Source of the DNA: Candidatus Harpocratesius repetitus
Lineage (GTDB): Archaea > Asgardarchaeota > Lokiarchaeia > Sigyniarchaeales > Promethearchaeaceae
Direction of reading: 5' to 3'
Length of the DNA: 64,000 bases
NCBI GenBank assembly: GCA_021498095.1
Contig: JAIZWK010000001.1
Coordinates: forward strand, 1,324,337 to 1,388,336
Shown here: positions 7,116 through 15,270 of the stretch, one piece after another
Position numbering within the stretch: position 1 is the stretch's first letter
Layout of the letters: each line of letters opens with the position of its first letter
Program-made: the position numbers and the translations under genes
Notes under the pieces: model-generated
Told to the model about the DNA's origin: nothing
The model's input: only the letters and a program-made list of their open reading frames with translations
Databases searched by the model: none

Positions 7116-9647
7116 ATGATAAAGAGTTTTTTTATTATATTCTTGCTTAATATCATATTTTTAGGATTTTCAAATACTGCAGTTCTTCATGAACTCACAT
7201 TACTTCAGGATGATTCTTCGAATTTTAGTCAGATGAAAGAAAATGAAAATTCTACTCCTTTTACTTCAACTATTTCCTTCACCGATTTGTCGAATTCAAG
7301 TGGTATAATTGGGAATTCATTTTTTCATTATCAATGGGATAACTTCACTTTGGAATCAGAGAATTTCACAGATATTTCTACCTATTCAGATTGGTTTTTA
7401 TTAAATAATGGGACTTCAGACGTGTGGGTGGAGATACAAACAATCACTAATCTTTCTTATTCATTTGGAGGAAATACAAAATATTTTACATTTGAAATCT
7501 TTGAAGATGCAGATAACAGTGTGCTAGACAACTGGAAATATAATATTTCTGAATTTGAATCGATTTATTGGCAAGGTTATGAAGATTATTATTGGAATAA
7601 TTATCAAGATGACTGGATGCAGTATGAAGATCCCAATTTAGAACAACCAGATTATGATCTTACAGGAGATTCTTCAAATGATAGTTATTATGATACTTTT
7701 TCCATGGAAGTTTCTGATTTTTATGAGAACTCAATTTGGGGAGATCAAGAAGATGGGATAAATAATTGGGGATTTAGCGATCAATATGTGCAAAACTTGC
7801 AAGCTTATGAAATTATGCGCGATTCTCTTAGCGGTGATGAAAAATGGTGGTTCTTTAACGTATATTTAGAAGATTGGACGGATGAAACAACAGGAACAAT
7901 TGGATATAAATGGATAGATCTTGAATCTGGGCAACAAATCGACCCTACTTCAATAAATTGGAGTCCTGTGTCTGGTTATGAATATGATTGGGAGATTGCA
8001 CAGTGGATGCAAACTAATGAAACTATTAATCAAACTTCAGAATGGGCTTGGTTTTCCTATGATTTGTCACAATGGGTGAGTTGGAATGATTTAGTCAGTG
8101 ATTCAATTGATTTTCTCATTACGACAACTTCATTTACAGGAATGTCTCTTTATAATGATACAAATCAAAATGGGATTGCTGAAGCATTTTATGATGTTGT
8201 AGATAGTGGAAGTGGCTCTTCAAATGGCCTTTATTATGATCGAGATCAGTCGGAGTATATTTCGTACATTACCATTGATTCATTTCAAGATGTAGTTTTT
8301 AATCTTGATTATTTGCCAGATTCAGAAAATTTGAATTTTTCTTTAACCTTTTCTGGTGTTACTTTAACATCGGAACCTTATGGTTATGATTACGAGTCGA
8401 TTTTATATAATGAGGTTGATGAATGGGGGAATGAATCATGGTTCGATGATAATTCTACGAGTACATCACCTTCTCTTTACAATTCTTCAACATCATTTTA
8501 TCTTGAGAATATGACCATTGCATGTTCTTTTCAAACTTCTGAATTAGATAATGTGAATAATGCTTCAACATTTGGTATTAAGCATCAATTAAGTGATTTC
8601 TTATATAGGACAAAACACAGTTTTGCAGGTGATATGTTATCTGGATTAGGGATTACTATGGATTATTCCGTTTCTTCCCAGCAATTTTCAAATATTGTTT
8701 CACTAAGTGAACCTACTACTTCCTACAATCTTGCTTCAGTAGATGTTGATGGTGATGTCAATATACATGCAAATAATTCGACTATTATACAAATGGAATT
8801 ACAACAGAAGTATTTTTGGGGAAAGAACAACAAAGAATATTGGAATACTGTTGCATTATCCCCTAGTTATGGCTTTTCAATTCACTATGGGGATTTAAAT
8901 TTTGGTATGGCTAAAGATTATTCTGAGCAAATGGCTCCATATTTCTATAGTTTATGTTTTGGAAATTGGGAAGGATATTCAATTATAATGGATCCTACAT
9001 TCACTAGTTTTCTTACAGTTGAATCTGTAAATTCTGAATTTTCCCCGATTCCTGGTCAAAATAATTGGCGAATATCAAATGTTTTAATAATTATTTTTCT
9101 TTCCTTTGCTGTTGTATTCGGAATTTTGATGTCTAAACAAGAATATCGCGCTTTTTTACTCAATCGTGTGATGTTTCTGGATACAGGTGCCCACCGTTTA
9201 AGTATGGAGGATGTATTAGAAAATGAAAATCGATCAAAAGTGATCGATTTAATTGTAGAAAATCCCGGTATTCATTTCAGTGAACTTTTACGACAGACCC
9301 AACTTGCTCCTGGGAATTTAAATTGGCACCTTGAGATCTTGGAACGGTATAAAATCATAAAGAGCGAAATTGTTGGTAAATATGTTATGTATTTTCCTTA
9401 TCATGGGAAAAATCCATTATCAAATATTGATTTAAAACTGCAGAAAAGTAAAACCACAATGGAAATTTTAGAAATCATACAAACGACGCCAGGATTGAGC
9501 CAAAATCAAATTGCAAAAAAAATTGAAAAAAACCATAAAACTGTAAAATATCATTTGGACAAACTTATCAAAGCAGATTTAATTAAAAAGCGACAAGAGG
9601 GTCGAAAATCCTTACTTTATCCTACAATTGAAGATCTTGACTCTTAG
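7116..9647 (+). CDS. Membrane-anchored surface sensor with cytoplasmic winged-helix domains
   Basis: An 843-aa protein. It has an N-terminal signal peptide (IKSFFIIFLLNIIFLGFS) and then about 620 extracellular residues rich in Asp, Asn, Trp and Tyr with many N-glycosylation sequons and a calcium-loop-like DTNQNGIAE. A single transmembrane helix (SNVLIIIFLSFAVVFGILM, near 650-670) is followed by two winged-helix units. The first is around 700-760 (NPGIHFSELLRQTQLAPGNL), the second around 775-840 (GLSQNQIAKKIEKNHKTVKY), both of the ArsR/MarR-like kind. The layout is a one-component transmembrane regulator. The extracellular part is homologous to the protein at 15248, which lacks the DNA-binding part: compare GYSIIMDPTF and WFSYDL(S)QWVS in both. 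The ligand is unknown. Confidence 0.75.
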   Translation: MIKSFFIIFLLNIIFLGFSNTAVLHELTLLQDDSSNFSQMKENENSTPFTSTISFTDLSNSSGIIGNSFFHYQWDNFTLESENFTDISTYSDWFLLNNGTSDVWVEIQTITNLSYSFGGNTKYFTFEIFEDADNSVLDNWKYNISEFESIYWQGYEDYYWNNYQDDWMQYEDPNLEQPDYDLTGDSSNDSYYDTFSMEVSDFYENSIWGDQEDGINNWGFSDQYVQNLQAYEIMRDSLSGDEKWWFFNVYLEDWTDETTGTIGYKWIDLESGQQIDPTSINWSPVSGYEYDWEIAQWMQTNETINQTSEWAWFSYDLSQWVSWNDLVSDSIDFLITTTSFTGMSLYNDTNQNGIAEAFYDVVDSGSGSSNGLYYDRDQSEYISYITIDSFQDVVFNLDYLPDSENLNFSLTFSGVTLTSEPYGYDYESILYNEVDEWGNESWFDDNSTSTSPSLYNSSTSFYLENMTIACSFQTSELDNVNNASTFGIKHQLSDFLYRTKHSFAGDMLSGLGITMDYSVSSQQFSNIVSLSEPTTSYNLASVDVDGDVNIHANNSTIIQMELQQKYFWGKNNKEYWNTVALSPSYGFSIHYGDLNFGMAKDYSEQMAPYFYSLCFGNWEGYSIIMDPTFTSFLTVESVNSEFSPIPGQNNWRISNVLIIIFLSFAVVFGILMSKQEYRAFLLNRVMFLDTGAHRLSMEDVLENENRSKVIDLIVENPGIHFSELLRQTQLAPGNLNWHLEILERYKIIKSEIVGKYVMYFPYHGKNPLSNIDLKLQKSKTTMEILEIIQTTPGLSQNQIAKKIEKNHKTVKYHLDKLIKADLIKKRQEGRKSLLYPTIEDLDS

Positions 9648-9934
9648 TTGAATTAAATCTTCATTTCCTTTAATGAATAAAAATTGAATAAAAATTGTCT
9701 CAATAAAAGGCCCTATACTTTTTTATAGTGATTTTGGATGATAAAAATAGATTGATATCTTTTAAGATTTTAATGAAAATTGAATAATTTATTTAAAAGT
9801 ATCAGAATCTACCTACTAAATTAGTAATGTTGAAAAGGATGCTAACTATAATCATTACTTTCTATTCTTATTTCCACTTTTTTCATAGGATTAATCTTGT
9901 AAAGTATCGTGATATCTGGCAATTCTTTTTTTGA
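9648..9934. other. Non-coding gap after the sensor gene
   Basis: No convincing ORF. It contains a short tandem repeat (TTGAATAAAAA twice near 9684-9706) and a small hairpin CTATA-CTTTTT-TATAG near 9712 followed by a mixed T/G run, a possible terminator for the sensor gene. Confidence 0.35.
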
Positions 9935-10001
9935 CTTCAAAAAATTGTATTTAGTAATTTGAAGGTGGTTGAATTAAGATGAGAAAAATAAATCTTGTTG
10001 C
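9935..10001 (+). repeat. Leader repeat, copy 1
   Basis: These bases match 15204-15270 at roughly nine of ten positions, including an identical block running from about 9954 through GGTGGTTGAATTAAG and the ATG at 9979 to AGAAAAATAAAT. In copy 2 this is the untranslated leader and first codons of the surface-protein gene. Here the match ends a few codons after the ATG. Confidence 0.8.
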
Positions 10002-10104
10002 TCGAAACCAATATGGGTTTAGGGGTTTACAGAATATACAATTAAGGCTTCAGAAGATATTAAAATGCTCCTTTATTATATCCGAATCATTATTGAAAGT
10101 ATAA
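9979..10104 (+). pseudogene. Truncated 5' end of a surface-protein gene
   Basis: The ORF opens with MRKINLV, the same first residues as the 665-aa surface protein at 15248, under the same leader. After seven or eight codons it runs into unrelated sequence and stops at 10104 (41 codons). It is best read as the remaining head of a third paralogue, or a duplicated leader, cut off where the higher-GC island begins. No product is expected. Confidence 0.6.
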
Positions 10105-10346
10105 CAAAAAAAGGGAAAATTTAGTACAAAATCTATTAAGGTCGGATCATTGCCAATTAATTTTTTATCCGTTTTTTTTTTCTGTTGAAATAGTGCAGCC
10201 GCTTTTACGGTATTATTTGAATGTTTTATCAAATTTCTCTGCTCAAAATTCTTTCCGGCTATATATTCCGATAAAGATATTTCGTTAATATCCGAGGTTT
10301 TTATTTTAATTTTACTTGTTGACTTTTCTAAATGTGTTGTTCTCAT
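10050..10346 (-). CDS. Small unknown protein
   Basis: A 98-aa Lys/Asn/Ile-rich ORF, not recognised. It starts 12 bases after the end of the larger gene at 10359-11249 and would be co-transcribed with it. Its 3' end runs antisense across the truncated surface-gene head. A short, low-complexity ORF of this size could be spurious; the tight spacing to its neighbour is the main support. Confidence 0.35.
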   Translation of the reverse strand: MRTTHLEKSTSKIKIKTSDINEISLSEYIAGKNFEQRNLIKHSNNTVKAAALFQQKKKTDKKLIGNDPTLIDFVLNFPFFCYTFNNDSDIIKEHFNIF

Positions 10347-10358
10347 TTATCAGAAGAT

Positions 10359-11249
10359 TTACATTATCAATTCATAGCCGTTTTTTAATTTAAATTTAGG
10401 CCGAAAGTTTTTTGCCCACCTTATATATTCCTCTCGCAGTTCTTTTTCTGGAATTTGCTCTGCAGCAATTAATGCATAATCCATAAATTTAATCCGCTCT
10501 GCAGTCCATGTGGTTTCAAACCCGTATTCTTCAAAAAATAGTTTCTCCCACTCCTTATAACGCTCGATATTCTCCTGCTTTCGGGGATGGATGAACGAAT
10601 CAAAAATCAGCATAAAATTTTCGCTGTTTTCAAACTGGGTGCAGTCCCAGAACTCAATCGGCAGAAAAGAAATATGAGGAATATGAGGAAGATTTGAAAT
10701 GTTAATCCATAATTCAGGATTATGGGTGAATTCAATCGGAATCTCCTTAACTTCGCGCAAACTCCATAATTCCAATTTTTCTAATGAAATGCTGAATGCC
10801 CAATTGATGGGAACCTGCTTCATGCGGTGCTTTCCATCATTTTTGGACGGCAGCGTTATTTTTTCACCATCGAACATTTTTTCATGCCACTCGCAAAGAA
10901 AATCTTCATGAATAGAAATATTGCGTAGGCGATAGCAGTGGGCGAAATCTATGTTGTAGTCATCTAAAACTGCAGCAATTGTTCTGAATTTTTCCAAATA
11001 TTGGTATTGATCGCATTTTAGGGGTATTTTCAGATTAGGATATTCAAAAATAAGAATTGATTCTATTTTCGGCGGCCATTTAACCACCCGCAGCTGATTT
11101 TCTCCAGATATTTCAATTTCTCTGCAGTTGGTAAAAGCCGAAAAATCCGCTTCATTATTGGGATAAATACATTCATATACTTCTAATCTGTAAATTTTAT
11201 CCACATCTTTCAATTTTTTGATATCGAAAACTTCACCTGCAATTGTCAA
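10359..11249 (-). CDS. Leucine-rich-repeat-like protein
   Basis: A 296-aa protein. Residues 20-210 show irregular repeats with hydrophobic strands and CREIEISG-, LRNISIHE- and LEKLELWSL-type segments, suggestive of a leucine-rich-repeat solenoid. The C-terminal 70 residues are helical and charged (REEYIRWAKNFRPKFKLKNG). It has no signal peptide or membrane helix. The base composition is richer in G+C than neighbouring core genes and the gene lies inside the island flanked by the leader repeats. LRR solenoids bind proteins; the partner is unknown. Confidence 0.5.
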   Translation of the reverse strand: MTIAGEVFDIKKLKDVDKIYRLEVYECIYPNNEADFSAFTNCREIEISGENQLRVVKWPPKIESILIFEYPNLKIPLKCDQYQYLEKFRTIAAVLDDYNIDFAHCYRLRNISIHEDFLCEWHEKMFDGEKITLPSKNDGKHRMKQVPINWAFSISLEKLELWSLREVKEIPIEFTHNPELWINISNLPHIPHISFLPIEFWDCTQFENSENFMLIFDSFIHPRKQENIERYKEWEKLFFEEYGFETTWTAERIKFMDYALIAAEQIPEKELREEYIRWAKNFRPKFKLKNGYELIM

Positions 11250-11430
11250 TACTTTTTTTTTTCATCGTGATAATCGTATCTTGTATATGCCAAAGTATTA
11301 ATTACCTCCTTAACCCTTCTGCTTTCATTAATTTTTCTTTTTTTCCTGCATACCTTTATTTTCTTATCCAATATATATAAAAAAAAAAACGATATTAAAA
11401 AATTAACCCCCTCTTCTGCGAACTTATTTT

Positions 11431-14085
11431 TTATCTGACAAATCCCTCAATCGCATCCAAATATGCATCAAAATTGTTCATGGCACTTTCATCGCTATAT
11501 TCTTCATAGTATAAGCGCATTTCGTTCTTGTATTTTAGATAGTATGCGAAACACTGCTTCAGCATCATTAACTGCGAATTTGAATTGAATATGCTCACGG
11601 GATTTTCTATCTGGGCATACCACCGGTCGAGTCGGGAGTCAAATTGAATGTTGCCGTTCTCATCTAAAGTGGGAACGAAGTATTCAATTGATTTCTTCTT
11701 ACTTATTTTAATTGTTATGGTTTCACCTTTTATGCCGAAGGCCTTAATGATGCCTTCAATTCGGTTCCATGTGGCAATGTATGCATTTCTAGTACTATCA
11801 TGGCTTGATTCCATCATCAACTTAATATCGTTGTAAAACTTTTTCTTTTTTAAATATGAATCTTTCAAATCCTGCTCGGATGAATGCAGCGTATACTGCT
11901 CATAAACCCACTTTGCCAGCACGGATACTGAGTCTCGAATGCTCGAACCTTGGAAATCGACAAGATTGCGGAGGTTGAAAAAGGCTCGACAGTCTTCAAG
12001 TTCAATCAACACCATTTTAGAGGCATCTCCACCAATTTCTGGACTTTTCATCATCTTCGTAAATGTATTGATACCATCTTGATTTTCAAATATGTTTATC
12101 ATGGATAAGCCGTTCTGGAAGGCGGTCCAAACCTTGCGCACCTTTTCTGTATAATATTCAATATTAGTATCTTCTACTCCGTGCATTCCCACGCCGTAAA
12201 TACCGGGATACCGCCAATTAACCGCACCGCCGTCCGCTCCGAGTAAGTTCAGCATATTCTCAAATACCAGAAAATCCATAACGAAGCGCTCAATTCCATT
12301 ATTTATATCGGGTCTATTGGTTTTATAATATTCTTCATTCACCGGGTCCCACATATCCATGGAAAACTGCGGAATTATCATAGAATAGGGCGAAAGCGTG
12401 GTAGGGACAATGTCTTTAACGGCATCTGAAATGGGGGTGCCGAGTTGGAAAAATTTAATTTTATGTTCTTCGTCATTTTGAATTTGACCGACCATACTTC
12501 CGAACACCAGCACTTCTCTGCCGGAACCTATTACTTCGCTTTTAGCCATTCCGAATTGTATGAAATTAGCAATAATGGCGTTTTTTTTGGCACCGATAAT
12601 GATAACTGGGTCGGGAATGGCGCTGGGGGGCACGTAGTAGTGATGATCATCGACTACTTTTTCTTTTAAATATTTTTTAACATAATTATCATTTTTTTTA
12701 GCTTTTGCTATATTATTTTTAATCAGATAGTCAATTGTAGAACGGAGTGCCTCGATATTGGTAAAAAGGGATGCCAAAGAAATCCATGCTGCCTGAAGCA
12801 GTTCCCATTCATGAATTTGTGTGCCTGATTTTAAATTGTTGACATCTATTAATCTTATATCTTTAATGAATTGTAAATACTCACTGTATCCAAGTCTTTT
12901 CTGCAAAAATTGGGTTAAATAATCAGCGGCACCGCCTGGATTAACTGAAATTTTTTTCTTAGAATAAGAAATCGTGGAAATATCGGGAACCGAATAATGC
13001 ATACCGTGAATTTCATTTTGACTGTATCCCTGCGATTCCAAATCGGCGTAGTAATTTTCCCAAAAAGCAATCTGCTCTTCTTCGGTTAGATTGGCCGGAA
13101 GCTGCGGAGCGGTAAAGTTTACCCAGTAGTAGTCTGCATCCGACAACCATATGAAATCATAACTGTGGGTGTCGGGTGAGGGATAAAGATCGGAAGGAAC
13201 ATCAAGTCCGTAATAGGCTCTGGCTAAAGTTGTGCCGTTTCGATAAGGATCATTATGAATAAATGCAATTCTGCTGTAGTAATCCTCTGCCCAGACGATG
13301 AAATCTGCATCTTCTACATCATCAAGGAAGTAAAGTGTGTCGCTTGTGTATCCCTGCTCGAATAAATTGTGAACCAGTTCAGCATGATTTTCCATAGGTT
13401 CGTGCAGATAATTTTTAATGTAAAATTCAAGTTCTTTCTGCTGAAGTGTATGCATTAAATACTCGAAACGGTATTCATCAAGCGTTTCGGGCAGATTCAG
13501 CATAGAGAACTTATATTCAGCCGATGCAGTTGGTGGTAGATATGGATAACCATCTGGTGAAAGATCTATCCAAGGTGTAATCATCTGCCAGAAAGAAATA
13601 TCTAAACCGATAACATTTCCTGAATAAAAATCGGGTCGAATTGAGGGGCCTTTTTCGAAATATGCTTCTTTTAGTTGATACCAACCTTTGGCAATGAAAT
13701 TTTTTGATTCATAAGTGTAATCTGGAGAATTGCCCAACTGAGGCATTTTTTCAAACTCTTTTACGCCTAATAGACCGAGAATATCTTGAATGGGTTCCCG
13801 CAGCCAAAATCGGTAAACTGTATCCATTGCAAAATATGAGATGAATCCGGCTACCGCTCCAGCCAGCGGTGCTACAGGGCCCAAAGGTGCAGCTATGGTA
13901 GTTACTGATGCTCCAACATATCCCGAGACCGTTGAAACATAAAACTGCTCGGTTAGATCAAGTAAATATGAAGCGGTAAATCCCGTCTTAAAACCTGGAA
14001 TATTCTCAAGCTGCCACTCATATGCTTCACGGGCGTTTGCGAATGCATAATTGCTGATTTCTTTCCATCCGTATACCGAATACAT
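11431..14085 (-). CDS. Large unknown protein, C-terminal part of a broken gene
   Basis: An 884-residue ORF, not recognised. A glycine/alanine-rich hydrophobic stretch near residues 55-90 (GASVTTIAAPLGPVAPLAGA) could be one or two membrane segments; the rest is soluble and rich in Tyr, Asp and Asn. Its first ATG follows an in-frame TAG (14086-14088) directly, and the same reading frame continues upstream through 14583 and, across a TGA, to 14745. It is therefore probably not a separate gene but the end of a longer coding region of at least 1105 codons whose front was lost to the transposase insertion at about 14750. Base composition suggests acquired DNA. Whether any product is made is unclear. 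Confidence 0.5.
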   Translation of the reverse strand: MYSVYGWKEISNYAFANAREAYEWQLENIPGFKTGFTASYLLDLTEQFYVSTVSGYVGASVTTIAAPLGPVAPLAGAVAGFISYFAMDTVYRFWLREPIQDILGLLGVKEFEKMPQLGNSPDYTYESKNFIAKGWYQLKEAYFEKGPSIRPDFYSGNVIGLDISFWQMITPWIDLSPDGYPYLPPTASAEYKFSMLNLPETLDEYRFEYLMHTLQQKELEFYIKNYLHEPMENHAELVHNLFEQGYTSDTLYFLDDVEDADFIVWAEDYYSRIAFIHNDPYRNGTTLARAYYGLDVPSDLYPSPDTHSYDFIWLSDADYYWVNFTAPQLPANLTEEEQIAFWENYYADLESQGYSQNEIHGMHYSVPDISTISYSKKKISVNPGGAADYLTQFLQKRLGYSEYLQFIKDIRLIDVNNLKSGTQIHEWELLQAAWISLASLFTNIEALRSTIDYLIKNNIAKAKKNDNYVKKYLKEKVVDDHHYYVPPSAIPDPVIIIGAKKNAIIANFIQFGMAKSEVIGSGREVLVFGSMVGQIQNDEEHKIKFFQLGTPISDAVKDIVPTTLSPYSMIIPQFSMDMWDPVNEEYYKTNRPDINNGIERFVMDFLVFENMLNLLGADGGAVNWRYPGIYGVGMHGVEDTNIEYYTEKVRKVWTAFQNGLSMINIFENQDGINTFTKMMKSPEIGGDASKMVLIELEDCRAFFNLRNLVDFQGSSIRDSVSVLAKWVYEQYTLHSSEQDLKDSYLKKKKFYNDIKLMMESSHDSTRNAYIATWNRIEGIIKAFGIKGETITIKISKKKSIEYFVPTLDENGNIQFDSRLDRWYAQIENPVSIFNSNSQLMMLKQCFAYYLKYKNEMRLYYEEYSDESAMNNFDAYLDAIEGFVR

Positions 14086-14583
14086 CTAATAAAGCGGGAA
14101 TAGTTCATCACCGGAGGCAGCATAATCAATTGCATTGATAAATGCTTTCTGTTGTCCGCTTCTGCTGGTATATATCGCAATCGCTAAATTATCTTCCATC
14201 GACTTTTCAGTAAAGATAAATCCCGTTTCATAAGTACTATCTCCATTCAAATCGGCCCAGTAAATTGTGCCTTGTTCATATAAAAGTAATGGAGATTGAA
14301 TCACACCCCTTTTGGAGGTGACCATTGTTGGAGAAATCGGAACTTGAACATTTTCCTGCACGATCACTTTTAATGTAATATTTTCAAAATATGGAACAGG
14401 TATGCCGTTTTCATCTAAAATAAAGTCTCCCGTTGTTTCATTGATTTGAATCTGATCAGGACCGCACAAGAAGAAAGTCTTATTAACTGCCAGCATATTT
14501 TCATGTTCGGTATAATTTTGGTTAACGTATGTATAAGTCTCGTAAATCCATTCATCCATGTATGATTGATCTAAACTGAGCAT
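14086..14583 (-). CDS. Middle fragment of the broken surface-protein gene
   Basis: A 165-codon ORF in the same frame as the fragments on either side. It ends in TAG immediately before the ATG of the 884-aa ORF, and begins four codons after an in-frame TGA (14593-14595). It contains an FG-GAP or calcium-loop-like segment ADLNGDSTYETGFI, typical of secreted archaeal proteins. It could be read as a separate small gene, but the shared frame and absent spacer favour one interrupted gene. Confidence 0.4.
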   Translation of the reverse strand: MLSLDQSYMDEWIYETYTYVNQNYTEHENMLAVNKTFFLCGPDQIQINETTGDFILDENGIPVPYFENITLKVIVQENVQVPISPTMVTSKRGVIQSPLLLYEQGTIYWADLNGDSTYETGFIFTEKSMEDNLAIAIYTSRSGQQKAFINAIDYAASGDELFPLY

Positions 14584-14592
14584 ATCATTATC

Positions 14593-14745
14593 TCACAAAT
14601 TTCTTCTCTCAATCCATTCTTCAAAAATACCGTCCTCATCCCTATCAATTGAGCGCTTTATTCCTGCGTTATAAGAATATGCAATATTTTTGGTAAAATA
14701 TACAAGCTGACCGTTAGAAATATAAAACTGCTCAAAATCTGGCAT
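14593..14745 (-). pseudogene. 5' remnant of the broken surface-protein gene
   Basis: Fifty codons, from ATG at 14745 to TGA at 14593, include DRDEDGIFEEWIE, a thrombospondin-type-3 or dockerin-like calcium motif common in large surface proteins. The frame is continuous with the 165-aa and 884-aa ORFs downstream. Upstream of 14745 the frame soon meets TAA, and on the other strand a transposase fragment begins within a few bases, marking where the gene was cut. Confidence 0.55.
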
Positions 14746-14749
14746 AAAA

Positions 14750-15034
14750 ACCCTACACGACAACGAGAATTATATCCGAGATCTTTATCGCCAAAAATGG
14801 TTAATAGAAATCGCATTTCGTGAAATGAATCGGTTAGGCATTGCACAAAAGGTACAAGATCGCAATATCCGGCTGAATATTATGGGAGTTCGGTGTTTTT
14901 TGTATAATATATGGCAGACACAACGATTTCTGATAAAAAGAAACGATCCTACCGTAAAAGACTTAGAATTGAATGAATTTCTTGAAATGTGCTCAAATCA
15001 TCGGTATCCATTATATTTTTCATCTGTGAATTGA
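14750..15034 (+). pseudogene. IS4-like transposase, 3' remnant
   Basis: The last 95 codons of a DDE transposase. The segment YRQKWLIEIAFREMN fits the IS4-group signature spacing Y-(2)-R-(3)-E-(6)-K, with Lys for Arg and Asn for the final Lys, and is followed by MGVRCFLYNIWQTQR, the usual hydrophobic YN-W stretch after it. The catalytic Asp residues and the rest of the gene are absent, so it cannot move. It abuts the broken surface-protein gene on the other strand. Confidence 0.65.
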
Positions 15035-15203
15035 AAAAAGAAATATTATCATAGAGAAACGAATAGATTAATTTTAAATAGAAGAAAAGGGATCAATTAC
15101 ATAGTGAATGCTATCTATTTTATTTAAGAGATAATGGAAAAAAAGGGGATGGGGAAAATCCGTCCTCATTCCTTTTTATACTGAATAACTATTTTTTTAT
15201 TAT

Positions 15204-15270
15204 CTTCAAAAAACTGTTTTTGGTAATTTGAAGGTGGTTGAATTAAGATGAGAAAAATAAATTTAGTTCT
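15204..15270 (+). repeat. Leader repeat, copy 2
   Basis: Matches 9935-10001 (see copy 1). Here it is the intact leader, GAAGGTGG ribosome-binding site and first codons of the 665-aa surface-protein gene. Both copies are in direct orientation, 5269 bases apart, and bracket the higher-GC island. Confidence 0.8.

Noticed and set aside
14086..14088. TAG read as pyrrolysine
   Set aside because: No pyrrolysine genes are in the window, and a second, different stop (TGA) interrupts the same frame.
14658..14846. Minus-strand ORF of 62 codons
   Set aside because: It crosses the junction between the transposase remnant and the broken gene, in a frame used by neither.
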